DNA of 64,000 bases, taken from NCBI RefSeq assembly GCF_026914185.1, contig NC_070560.1, forward strand, positions 7,679,501 to 7,743,500, given 5' to 3'. Made by a program: the position numbers and the translations under genes. The stretch is from Puccinia triticina. Its lineage: Eukaryota; Basidiomycota; Pucciniomycetes; Pucciniales; Pucciniaceae. Below are positions 23,801 through 33,924 of this stretch, in pieces. The notes below the pieces were generated by a model. The model did not search any database and was not told where the DNA came from. It saw only the letters and a program-made list of their open reading frames with translations. Position 1 is the stretch's first letter. The number at the start of each line of letters is the position of its first letter.

Positions 23801-26050
23801 TACATTTGGGGTTTTTGTGGTCATTGAAGGTACACAATGAATCTTCAGGGGCATTTGATCATTTTTGTACCAATAACATGGAAGAACTCCCATGCTGCGC
23901 TGAGATATAGTGGCAGAAACACCAAGAAACTACCAAATTAGGGATATTTGGCAACTGATCACATTGTGGCTGCTACATTTGGGGGTATGGTGGTGATCCA
24001 AGGTACTCAATGAATTTTCAGGGGCATGTGATCATTTTGGTACCAATATCATGGATGAACTCCCATGCTGGGCTGAGATATAGTGGCAGAAACACCAAGA
24101 AACTACCAAATTAGTGATATTTGGCAACTGATCACATTTTGGCTGCTACATTTGGGGGTTTTGCGGTCATTCAAGGTACACAAAGAATCTTCAGAATCTT
24201 CATGGGCATGCGATCATTTTGGTACCAATATCATGGAAGAACTCCCATGCTGCGCTGAGATATAGTGGCAGAAACACCAAGAAACTACCAAATTAGTGAT
24301 ATTTGGCAACTGATCACATTTTGGCTGCTACATTTGGGGGTTTTGTGGTCATTCAAGGTACACAAAGAATCTTCATGGGCATGCGATCATTTTGGTACCA
24401 ATATCATGGAAGAACTCCCATGCTGCGCTGAGATATAGTGGCAGAAAAACCAAGAAAATACCAAATTAGTGATATTTGGCAACTGATCACAGTGTGGCTG
24501 CTACATTTGGGGTTTTTGTGGTCATTCAAGGTACACAATGAATCTTCAGGGGCATGTGATCATTTTGGTACCAATGTCATGGAAGAACTCACACGCTGCG
24601 CTGAGATCTAGTGGCAGAAACACCAAGAAACTACCAAATTAGTGATATTTGGCAACGGATCACACCGTAGCTGCTACATTTGGGGGTATTGTGGTGATCC
24701 AAGGTACTCAATGAATTTTCAGGGGCATTTGACCATTTTGGTACCAATATCATGGAAGAACTCCCATGCTGCGCTGAGATATAGTGGCAGAAACACCAAG
24801 AAACTACCAAATGAGTGATATTTGGCAACTTATCACATTTTGGCTGCTACATTTGGGGTTTTTGTGGTCATTGAAGGTACACAATGAATCTTCAGGGGCA
24901 TTTGATCATTTTTGTACCAATAACATGGAAGAACTCCCATGCTGCGCTGAGATATAGTGGCAGAAACACCAAGAAACTACCAAATTAGTGATATTTGGCA
25001 ACTGATCACATTGTGGCTGCTACATTTATGGGTTTTGTGGTCATCGAAGGTACTCAATAAATCCTCGAGGGCATGTGAACATTTTGGTACCAATATCATG
25101 GAAGAACTCCCATGCTGCGCTGAGATATAGTGGCAGAAACACCAAGAAACTACCAAATTAATGATATTTCGCAACTGATCACATTGTGGCTGCTACATTT
25201 GGGGGTTTTGTTGTCATTCAAGGTACTCAATAAATTTCCAGGGGCACTTGATCATTTTCGTACCAATATAATGGAAGAACTCTTATGCTGCGCTGAGATA
25301 TAGTGGCAGAAACACCAAGAAACTACCAAATTAGTGATATTTGGCAACTGATCTGGTTGTAGGGGCTACATTTGGGGGTTTTGTGGTCATTTAACGTGCA
25401 CAATGAATCCTTGGGGGCTATTTATCATTTTGATACCAATATCATAGAAGAACACCCAGGCTGTGTTGACATAAAGTGGCAGCAACAACAAGAAACTACG
25501 AAATTAGTCAGATTTGGCAACTGATCAGATTGTAGCTGCTACATTTGGGGTTTTGTGGTCATTTAAGGTACACAATGAATCCTTGGTGGCTATTGATCAT
25601 TATTATACCAATATCATGGAAGAAATCCCAGGCTGTGTTGAGATCTAGTGGCAGAAACACCAATAAACTACCATCTAGTGATTTTTGGCAACTGATCAGA
25701 TCGTAGGGGCTACATTAGGGGGTTTAGTGGTCATTCAAGGTATAAAATGAATCCTTGGGAGCTATTGATCATTTCGATACCAATATCATGGAAGAAATCC
25801 CAGGCTGTGTTGAGATATAGTGGCAGAAACACCAAGAAACTACCAAATTAGTGACATTTGGCAACTGATCAGATTGTAGCTGCTACATTTGGGGGTTATG
25901 TGGTAATATAAGGTACAAAATGAATCCTTGGGGGCTATTGATCATTTTGATACCAATATCATGGAAGAACTCTCAGGCTGTGTTGAGATATAGTGGCAGA
26001 AAGAGCCAGAAACTACCAAATTAGTGATATTTGGGAACTGATCACATTGT
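20880..26050 (-). repeat. Satellite array, right arm, inverted (~30 monomers)
   Basis: Same monomer as the left arm but in reverse orientation, switching at about 20875. Contains a higher-order duplication: sequence at 21421 onward recurs 1,720 bp later at 23141, and 22362 recurs at 24083, i.e. about ten monomers copied in tandem with very few changes. Monomers after about 25350 become more divergent, with GATCAGATTGTAG and CCAGGCTGTGTTGAG variants. Confidence 0.85.
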
Positions 26051-26212
26051 TGCTGCTGCATAATGGAAGTGACCCCAAATAAATTATATTTTAAAATATT
26101 TCTGGGTTTTATATGCAGAAAAATTGTCGGATGAAATTTTATGTGGAAATATTCCTCATTAATCTGTGGTTGATAACAAAAGTAGATAAAAAAAAGAACC
26201 TGACAATAATAT

Positions 26213-27232
26213 CAAGGCTGAAACCGCTGCACTAAAAGTAGTGCAGCGCAGCGCAAAGCACAGCAGAAATGGGCTCGCTGCGCTGCACTTTTTTTATAGC
26301 GATTTTCCGCTAACGCTTCAGCTTTTTGAAAACGGAGGGAAAATTCCTCTTTTTTTAGCGGACCACAAAAGCGCCTCAGAAGCGCAAAACTGCTGCGTGG
26401 TAGCGCAGCGGCACTTCGCTAGAAAAGCGGGATTTGCAGCGGCAAATCCCGCTTTTATAATCTGGGTTCCCGCTTTGCACGCTTTCCCGCTTTTCACGCC
26501 TTATTAGTGCAGCATAGCTAATATTACTGCATGTTTGCCGCGATAGAGAGAAAATATACTCAAAAAGAAACAGAAACTAAAAAAGTGACCTATACCCCCC
26601 AAGTCTTGGTTGATTCTTTTGGCTGTTTAGTCTTCTTGATGTTGGACGGAGAAGATAACTTGAGGTTTTTTTCGGCAGCATCCAGAACAGCCTGACAATC
26701 TTCAAAAACCCCACCCAACTTGACTCTGCCGCATAACCACAAGTGGCTGCTGATAGCACGTTCAATTGATTGTATCGCAAGTCCGGCCTGCCCTGATGAA
26801 CAAACATCGGCGGCAGCTGAGAAGGTGCGCTCCACCGTTGCTGAGCTAGCTGCGCAAGCAAGATAATTGCGCTTGCTTCTTGAGCTGAATTAACTGCGCA
26901 GCGCCAAAAGTGCGGAAGAAGTATCAGCTAAAAAGCGGTGCAGCGCGCAAAAGCGCCCCAGTAGCGGTTGAAAGCGCACACCGCTATCGCTGCGCTTTCC
27001 CGCAGAGAAAGCGCACACCGCTATCGCTGCGCTTTCCCGCAGCGAAAGCGCCGCTTTTTTGGCTGCGCTTACGCTATGTCATCCAAGGAAATAGCGGTGT
27101 TTCGCTGCAGAAAGCGGTAGCGCAGCGCGGGGACGCTACCGCTTCAGCTTTTTGGGCTGGGGGGTTAGCGGCGCCCGCTGAGCTGCGCTAAAATTGCCGC
27201 TTTCTGCAGCGTAGCGCAGCTTTTCAGTCTTG
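26213..27232 (-). mobile_element. hAT element remnant nested in the CACTA-like element
   Basis: Ends CAAGGCTGAAA (left) and, complemented, CAAGACTGAAA (right), interrupting the right arm of the host element between CTGACAATAATAT and AAAATATGTTAAACC; the uninterrupted version is seen in the left arm near 17400. Flanking repeats are imperfect (AATAT shared). Both ends are rich in GCGCAGCG/AAAGCGG phrases. The centre carries the C-terminus of a hAT transposase on the minus strand. Confidence 0.65.
26590..26835 (-). pseudogene. hAT transposase C-terminal fragment
   Basis: 81-residue frame reading ERTFSAAADVCSSGQAGL, then QSIERAISSHLWL, then FEDCQAVLD. This is the hAT dimerisation motif (hATC: 'ERxFSxAxxxxxxxR...L...E...L'). 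Everything N-terminal of it, including the catalytic domain, is missing, so it is a deletion derivative. Confidence 0.65.
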
Positions 27233-27763
27233 AAAATATGTTAAACCATGGTAAGCCAATTTCAAGAAGGCCTCCTATGCATGTAGCACTTCAAGTATGA
27301 TATGCAATATCTTGAGCAAGTTCAACCAACCAAATTAAAAATGTGTGCAGGATGGTATCATGAGAGAGGTCAGGGGTCAATGTTTTTCCTTTTTTGAAAA
27401 AAAAGTCAATTTGCAGACTTCTGATAACAGATAAATTGTTGAAGTAAAAAAAAAAGAAAAAAAAAATTGAGACCCCTCAGCCACCCTGGATTAATCCTAA
27501 AACTTGCAATGTCTTTTTTTCAGGAAGAATTGAATGGTGTATGTAGAAATTTATGAATGTTATCAGGCAAAAAAAAAAAATTCCTGTGGCTTGAAGGTAA
27601 CACAAGGGGAAGGAGAGAGATTATAGAATAGTATTAAGGAGACATGGAAAACAGACAAAGGTATCAAGAAGAATAATAAAAAAAAATTGATCAATATAAA
27701 TTGATCAATATACGCTATATTGATCAATATACGACATCGCAAATTCATCCATCTTGGTAGTGA

Positions 27764-28502
27764 TATGAGATCGACCTGACCCTGAATGAAGAACCCCGCC
27801 CTTCAAAATTCATCATCACCCGACTGAAAGACACGTACAACGGCATCCTTGGGATGCCATGGATCCGCAAACACGGACACCAAATTGACTGGACCACCCG
27901 CACACTCCGCTCCGACCACTCCGACATTGCAGCTGCCTCCGCAGCTTCAACCACTCCAAAAACATCCTCAACAGAGGGCCAAGGGCCCATGATGGGGAAA
28001 GCTAGGATTCGTGACAAGGGGGTGTGTGTTTTACCACCCTCGCAATGTGAGTTCAATAGACCACCCTCTTCCATACTCCCTGAAACGGCTGGCAAGCTTT
28101 TTGTCCCCGTAGATAGTACTCCGCACCCCGACTGGAATCCCGCCCCCCCGCAGCTGGAATGGAACCCCACCAACCCTGCCAACAATTTTGCTGCCGCTTC
28201 GGCGGTATCGTCCACTCCGCAAACATCCTCAACAGAGGGCCAAGGGCCCATGATGGGGAAAGCTAGGATTTGTGACAAGGGGGTGTGTATTTTACCGCCC
28301 CCGCAATGTGAATCCGATAAAGTTTCTCCGCAATCATTTTCCGAAGCAGCTGGCAAGCCCCTTTCTCTCCTAGAACTGTACACTGCAGAGATTAGTGCCG
28401 CCAAGACATTGTGGTCGACCTCCGCCCGGCTAGCAGCGGCGGGAAAGGCCGCTATTGCAACACGGACTGTCGAGGAACTTGTCCCGCAGTGCTACCATTG
28501 AT
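27764..28502 (+). pseudogene. Ty3 pol, protease C-terminus and linker
   Basis: Resumes directly after the nested element with YEIDLTLNEEPRPSKFIITR and NGILGMPWIRKHGHQIDW, the C-terminal part of the Ty3 protease. The N-terminal part with the catalytic D(T/S)G is absent. A linker follows that contains a tandem duplication of about 255 bp: the segment with ACATCCTCAACAGAGGGCC near 27960 recurs near 28220. The frame ends at TGA just before the RT frame. Confidence 0.7.
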
Positions 28503-28510
28503 TCATTGAC

Positions 28511-29974
28511 ATGTTCCGGAAATCCAGCGCTAAGAGCCTACCGCCACAAAGAAAGTATGACTTCCGTGTTGACCTAGTCCCAGGAACCACACCGCAAGCA
28601 AGCCGGATCATTCCGCTTTCACCGGCGGAGAACCAGGCACTCGACACACTGATTGCGGAGGGAGATGAGGATAAGCTAGCGTTCATCTGCAAGGCGGGGC
28701 AATTTGCTCTGCTCACCATGCCGTTTGGACCCACAGGAGCACCGGGATACTTTCAATACATCATGCAGGACATTCTCCTTGGACGAATTGGAAAGGACAC
28801 CGCCGCATACCTGGATGACATTATGGTATACACACAGAAAGGCTCCAATCACACGGCGGCGGTCAACGGAATCCTGGAGACCCTGAGCAAGCATCAATTG
28901 TGGCTGAAACCGGAGAAATGTGAATTTTCAAAACCGGAGGTGGAATATCTTGGACTCTTAATTGCGTGTAACCGGATTAGAATGGACCCCGCAAAAGTGA
29001 AGGCGGTGACGGAGTGGCCCGCACCGCAGAACGTTACGGAACTTCAGCGGTTCATCGGATTCTCCAACTTTTACCGCCGGTTCATTGACCACTTCTCGGG
29101 GAAGACCAGACCTCTACACGACCTGACCAAAGCAAAAACCCCCTTTGTCTGGGATGAAAAATGTAACTCCGCTTTCGAATGCCTAAAGACCGCCTTCACC
29201 TCCCCTCCAATACTTAAGATTGCGGACCCATACAAGCCGTTTATCCTGGAATGTGACTGCTCCGACTTCGCGCTTGGAGCAGTCTTGTCTCAAGTCTGCA
29301 ACAAAGACAAAGAACTCCACCCCGTCGCTTAATTATCCCGATCATTGGTGCAGGCAGAGAAGAACTACAAGATCTTTGACAAGGAACTATTGGCCTTTGT
29401 TGCCGCTTTCAAAGAGTGGCGGCAGTACCTGGAAGGAAACCTGCACCGCCTGACCGCCGTTGTTTACACGGACCACAGGAACCTAGAAAGCTTCATGACC
29501 ACCAAGGAGCTCACTCGGAGACAGGCGCGGTGGGCGGAGACCATGGGTTGCTTTGATTTTGAAATCATCTTCCGCCCGGGCCGCCAAGCCACCAAGCCCG
29601 ATGCCCTATCAAGAAGACCGGACCTAGCCCTCGCCCCTGGTGAAAAACTGACCTTTGGACAGCTGCTGAAGCTCAATAACATCACGGAGCGGACTTTTGC
29701 GGAGATATCGGAGTTTGAATCCTGGTTCGAGGACAAATCAATTGACTTGGCGGAGGCGGAGCACTGGTTTGAGGTAGACGTACTGGGGTTAGACGCGGAG
29801 CACGGAGCGGAAAATGAACTGGCAATGGCTGATGCGGAGATCATTGCAAGAATCAGAGAATTGACCCCACTCAATGCCCAACTGACCGGATGGATAGAAT
29901 CCTTGAAAACCCCCACAGGTAACCAGAACAGATACATGGAGACTGATGGCATCTTGTCGACAAAGGGCGGATAG
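28511..29974 (+). pseudogene. Ty3 pol, reverse transcriptase and RNase H (broken)
   Basis: RT is recognisable from MPFGPTGAPGYFQYIMQDIL and AYLDDIMVYT (YLDD motif), then FIGFSNFYRRFIDHFS. The frame jumps from NQALDTLIAEG straight to DEDKLAF, so roughly 75 residues including the first catalytic aspartate block are deleted. RNase H follows: CDCSDFALGAVLSQV, then HPVA and a TAA at 29330 where relatives have Tyr, then [30 protein letters not shown] and [16 protein letters not shown]. Not able to make an active enzyme. Confidence 0.85.
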
Positions 29975-31309
29975 TGGTACCGGCGGACCCAGCACTGCGG
30001 ACCGAGATCCTGAAGAGACGACACGACACCAAAGCGGCGGGCCACCCAGGCCGATCCCGCACCCTCGCCCTGGTCCAACGGAGTTTTGTGTGGAACGGCT
30101 AGAAGAAGTTCGTCAACCAATACGTGGATGGATGTGATTCTTTTCAAAGAGTTAAAGCCTTGACGCAACAGCCATTTGGGACACTGGAGCCGCTGCCAAT
30201 TCCGGCGGGGCCGTGGACGGACATCAGCTATGACCTCATCACAGACCTACCTGAATCCCGCTCCCACAACAGCATACTGGCTGTTGTTGACCGTCTGACA
30301 AAGATGGCACACTTTATCCCCTGCAGGAAGTCCATGAATGCGGAGCAGTTAGCGGACCTGATGGCGGAGCACGTTTGGAAACTCCACGGCACTCCAAATT
30401 AAGACTATTGTTTCCGACCAAGGGAGCATTTTCGTATCCCAAATCACCCAGGAATTGGACAACAGACTTGGCATCCACCTCCAACCATCTACGGCGTACC
30501 ATCCAAGGACAGACGGACAGTCGGAAATCGCAAACAAAGTGGTGGAGCAATATCTCCGCCATTTTGTGAGCTATCAACAGGACGATTGGGCTCCGCTCCT
30601 GGCAACGGCGGAATTTGCTTACAACAACAACAATCACACGTCAACAGGGGTGTCACCATTCAAGGCAAATTACGGTTTCAACCCATCGTACAGCGGAATT
30701 CCATCGGCGGGACAGTGTGTACCAGCGGTGGCGGAGCAACTCCGCCAGCTTGCGGAGGTACAGGACGAACTGAAGCACTGTCTAGAAGCGGCGCAGGAGG
30801 CCATGAAAAGCCAGTTTGACCGCGGAGTGCGGAAAACACCGGAATGGAACAGTGGAGACAAGGTTTGGCTAGATGGGCGCAATATCTCAACAACACGCTC
30901 CAGCCCCAAATTGGAACACCTCTGGCTTGGACCATTCCCAATAGCTAGCAGAATTTCAACCTCCGCTTGCAAACTGACCCTTCCGCTTTCCATGCAGGGA
31001 GTCCACCCAGTTTTTCACGTGTCAGTACTCCGCAAACACAAGCCCGACAAGATTGCCCACCAACAGCGGCGGACCCCGGAGCCAGTAACAGTCAACGGCG
31101 GAGATGAGTGGGAGGTTGACAGAATACTGGACAGCCGGCGGAGAGGGCGGAAGACTCAATACCTTGTCAGCTGGCGCGGATTTGGACCAGCGGAAAATTC
31201 TTGGGAGCCGGAGGCAAACTTGAAGAACAGCGGAGACCTATTGGCGGAGTTTAACTCAAAATTTCCGGAGGCGGCAGCCAGGCATCGGAGGACGCGGAGA
31301 AGAAAGTGA
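29975..31309 (+). pseudogene. Ty3 pol, integrase and chromodomain (broken)
   Basis: Zinc-binding HHCC region near 30020-30145 has a TAG where relatives have Met, and Phe for its last Cys (GCDSF). The catalytic core reads GPWTDISYDLITDLP, VSDQGSIFVSQ and HPRTDGQSEIANK. A frame change lies between HGTPN and TIVSD (about 30400). The C-terminus WEVDRILDSRRRGRKTQYLV, then SWRGFGPAENSWEPEANL is a chromodomain, placing the element among chromoviruses, which often target heterochromatin. The last open stretch is 30455-31309. Confidence 0.85.
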
Positions 31310-31424
31310 GAGGGCAAGCTTTTTCCCACTGGGTTTTTTAATGCTGCCCGGGGACAGAATGCAGAGCCAAAAGAGGAGGATTTTTTTCTCATTGACCAAC
31401 CAGAAAAGGGGGCGGCTTGGACAT

Positions 31425-31438
31425 TAAAGGGGGGATAA
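31425..31438 (+). promoter_or_regulatory. Polypurine tract of Ty3 element
   Basis: AAAGGGGGGATAA immediately upstream of the 3' LTR, the expected position for plus-strand priming. Confidence 0.6.
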
Positions 31439-31640
31439 TGTTATGAGCCGTAGCGCGGGCTCCGCAGCGCAGACTCACATGTACATAGACTACACGTACA
31501 TGTCACGGACCATACTCAAGGTTCGGGAGGCTGGAGATCCAAGCCTCTTCCTCATCCTGCAATCTACCATCTTGGATCCAGAACCCCCAGAACCCCAGAA
31601 CCCAGACCCCATCTTCCTCTCCACAGAACAGACCTTAATA
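31439..31640 (+). repeat. 3' LTR, Ty3-type element
   Basis: 202 bp, TGTTATGAGCCG ... ACCTTAATA, followed by target duplication CAGGC (31641-31645). Ends in TA where the 5' copy has CA. Confidence 0.9.
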
Positions 31641-31823
31641 CAGGCCATCATTGGAGGTGTTCAGCTAGAAAACCTGTGTTTTTCTTTCTCTTTCTGTTTC
31701 CTTTTCTTTTCTCTGATTTTGTGCTTTCTACATGTCACATGTCTTCCACTCTCATGTCACACACATATATTGTATACTACCTGAGGCAGCCGGTGTTGAA
31801 GGAAACTCTCCTCATCATTTCAC

Positions 31824-31980
31824 GCATCTCCCACTTGGCCCACCTTGTGCTTGCTGCCGTCAGGTAGAGTTCTTTCTTTTTTTTCCTTTCTCTTTTCTTT
31901 TTGTTTTTCTTTGTTTCACTGATGAAATTAATCCTTCCACACATCTCCCACTCGGCCTGCCTTGTGCTTGCTGCCCTCAG
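31824..31980 (+). repeat. Duplicated module with intron-like spacer, locus C
   Basis: Copy one (31824-31863) ends TTGCTGCCGTCAG and is followed by GTAGAGTTC, a long T/C tract, then copy two (31941-31980) ending TTGCTGCCCTCAG. Copies are 117 bp apart with about five differences. As at locus B, AG at the end of copy two is the candidate 3' splice site. Sequence upstream (31750-31820) is related to that of locus B. Confidence 0.5.
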
Positions 31981-31994
31981 GCTCTCTTCATCTC

Positions 31995-32330
31995 ATCAGG
32001 AGGTGTATCTTCAATGGCCAGTGCAACACTGCCATTGAGAGGAGTACATACGCCTTTTGATGGCTGGCACATATCTGCCATTGAAGGGAGGGGGTACTCC
32101 TTTTGAAAGCTGATACAACCCAGCCATCAAAGGGAGTTTTAACTCTTCCTGATTCCTGGTACAACTTAACCATGGGAGGGAACCTGCTAATGATTACTGA
32201 GTTGTACCAGACATCAAAGAGTGTAATGTCCTCTTGATGGCTGCTAAAACTCGGCTTTAATGGCTAAGTTGTAAAAGCCATTAAACGGAGTGTGTACGCC
32301 CTAAGGATGGACAATGGGCAGCCCAAAAAA
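31995..32330. repeat. Tandem hairpin array (GATGGCTGG type)
   Basis: Alternating inverted pairs such as ATGGCCAGTGCAACACTGCCAT and TGATGGCTGGCACATATCTGCCA-like units joined by GAGAGGAGTAC spacers. Begins directly after locus C. No coding potential. Confidence 0.55.
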
Positions 32331-32363
32331 ATCCAAACAAGGGGTTTGAGCTATTTCTTGAAC

Positions 32364-33395
32364 TAGAGATCGCCAAGTGGACCCGGGTACCCGTGGCAGG
32401 TGCGGGTACCTGCGGTCATTTTGGGCATATACAGATACCCGGACTCGGACCCGGCACCCGTAGGGCGGGTACCGGCGGTACCCGTGGCGGGTATCACGGG
32501 TACCGCCTACAATTCAACCCTCTAGCCAGTCTATGCCGGCTTCGAGGGTGGTGTAACCTCTTGATGACCGACACAGGCCGGTCATCAAGGGTGTATATAC
32601 CCTCTTGATGTCCGGCACAGAGCGGACATCGGGAGGGTGTGTGTACATATGCGCTCTCGATGTCCAGTCTGTGCTGGACACCAAGAGGGAATACAGTCTT
32701 GATGGCACAGACAGACATCAAGAGGGTGTGTGTTTACCCTCCCAATGTCCGGTCTGTGCCGGTCACCAAGAGTTTACACCACCCTCGAAGCCGGCATAGA
32801 CCGTCATCAAGGGTTTATATACCCTCTCGGTGCCTGGTCTGGGCCGGATATTGAGAGGGATGTCTGCGTGTGAGTTCTCGATGTCTGGTCTGGGCTGGAC
32901 ATCAAGAGTGTATGCCCTCTTGGTGTCCAGCACAGACCGGACATCGAGAGGGCATATGTACATACACCCTCCCGATGTCCGCTCTGTGCCGGACATTGAG
33001 AGGGCATATGTACATACACCCTCCCGATGTCCGCTCTGTGCCGGACATCAAGAGTGTATGCCCCCTCAGTGTCCAGCACATACCGGACATCAAGAGTGTA
33101 TGCCTCTTGGTGTCCAGCACATACCGGACATTGAGAGGGCATACATACACCCGCTTGATGTCCAGTCTGTGCCGGAAATCAAGAGTGTATGCCCTCTCGG
33201 TGTCCAGCATGTGCTGGACACCAAGAGGGTTAGGTTACGGGGGCGGCCATGATCACGCTGCAAAAGTTTGTCCGCGACTGCTCATCTCCAGACCTTTTGC
33301 AGCGGGTACCTGGACGGGTACCCGCCATCCAAAATTTACATACCCGGACCTGCACATGGCACCCGCAGGCGGGTACCCCCCACGGGCAATCTCTA
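32364..33395. mobile_element. TIR element enclosing a tandem hairpin array (hAT-like)
   Basis: 1,032 bp. Left end TAGAGATCGCC; right end, complemented, TAGAGATTGCC. Exact 8-bp target duplication TCTTGAAC (32356-32363 and 33396-33403). Subterminal GGGTACCCG-rich blocks enclose about fifteen units with inverted GATGTCCGGCACAG / CTGTGCCGGACATC arms and GAGGG/CCCTC joints. TAGAG termini and an 8-bp duplication fit hAT. No transposase. Long frames on both strands across the array follow from its periodicity and are not genes. Confidence 0.75.
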
Positions 33396-33534
33396 TCTTG
33401 AACAGGCCTCTCATCTAAGTAAATGGTCTAGAGCCCCAGAGGCTGTCTTGTCTGGTTCATGATCAAAAAAATTGATTGGTACAATTGGAGCCCGCAGGTG
33501 GCCCATTGGAAAGCTCGCCCATTAGCCATCCTTA

Positions 33535-33600
33535 GTACTCCCTTTGATGGCTGGTGCAACCCGGCCATTGCAGGGAGTCTGTGTAAGGGTTGGGAGACCC
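33535..33600. repeat. Short hairpin-array segment
   Basis: TTTGATGGCTGGTGCAACCC paired with GGCCATTGCAGGGAG; an outlying piece of the array that continues at 33925. Confidence 0.4.
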
Positions 33601-33696
33601 TTCAGTGATTGGAGGCGGAGAGGCTTGGAGGGACAAGGCTCAAGACCTGGGAACGTTCTAGAACCAATTTCCTTGGGGGCTATATTGAAATTGTGC

Positions 33697-33824
33697 TAGC
33701 CAGGCAGAGAGAGAAAGGGGTTCGGGTCTCTCTATTAGTCTAAATACGGGAGAGGGGAGATAGAGAAGGAAACTTACCTAGCCAGGCAGAGAGAGAAAGG
33801 TGGTCCGGTCTCTGCTGGGCTAGG
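33697..33824 (-). repeat. Duplicated module with intron-like spacer, locus D
   Basis: On the minus strand copy one (33779-33824) folds as CCTAGCC...GGCTAG and runs into GTAAGTTTCC, then a pyrimidine-rich spacer ending CTAATAG, then copy two (33697-33732) AGAGACCCG...GGCTAG. Candidate intron 33733-33778 is 46 bp. ATTGGTTCTAGAA lies downstream, related to the TTGGGCACTAGAA found after copy two at loci E and F. Confidence 0.5.
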
Positions 33825-33924
33825 TGGGGAGGGGGACAAGGCTGGACTAGTACCCCTATCATGTGATGGGTCATGTGTACCCTTATGAACCCTGCAAGGA
33901 GTGCGAGTATTCACAGTCTCTCTC

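Larger units (their letters stand above)
16882..27762. mobile_element. Giant CACTA-like foldback element built of satellite DNA
   Basis: 10,881 bp. Left end CACTACCAAGATGGATGAAT; the right end is its complement. Flanked by a 2-bp duplication AT (equivalently TA if the TIR starts one base earlier). Next to each TIR are clustered TGATCAATATA palindromes, then unique arms of about 600 bp that pair with each other. The interior is two opposed arrays of about 173-bp satellite. No transposase frame exists, so mobility would need help in trans. A second copy enters the window at 1-1902. CACTA assignment rests on the TIR start and short duplication only. Confidence 0.75.
15768..31640 (+). mobile_element. 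Ty3-type chromovirus, defective, split by a nested element
   Basis: Bounded by two 202-bp LTRs that differ at four positions and by a 5-bp target duplication CAGGC (15763-15767 and 31641-31645). Order is LTR, primer site, gag, [10.9-kb insertion], remains of protease, RT, RNase H, integrase, chromodomain, polypurine tract, LTR. Without the insertion it would be about 5.0 kb. LTR similarity of about 98 percent points to a recent insertion, yet it is non-autonomous: internal deletions, stops and a frameshift break pol. Confidence 0.9.

Noticed and set aside
17924..25174. Recurring 60-83 codon frames such as MAETPRNYQISDIWQLITLW
   Set aside because: The same frame appears in many satellite monomers in both arms; it is a property of the monomer, not a gene.
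29464..30168. 234-codon minus-strand frame
   Set aside because: Antisense shadow of the Ty3 RNase H region.
32605..33252. Overlapping open frames on both strands in the 32.4-33.4 kb element
   Set aside because: Repeat-driven; they follow the GATGTCCGG array unit and have no start context or domain.
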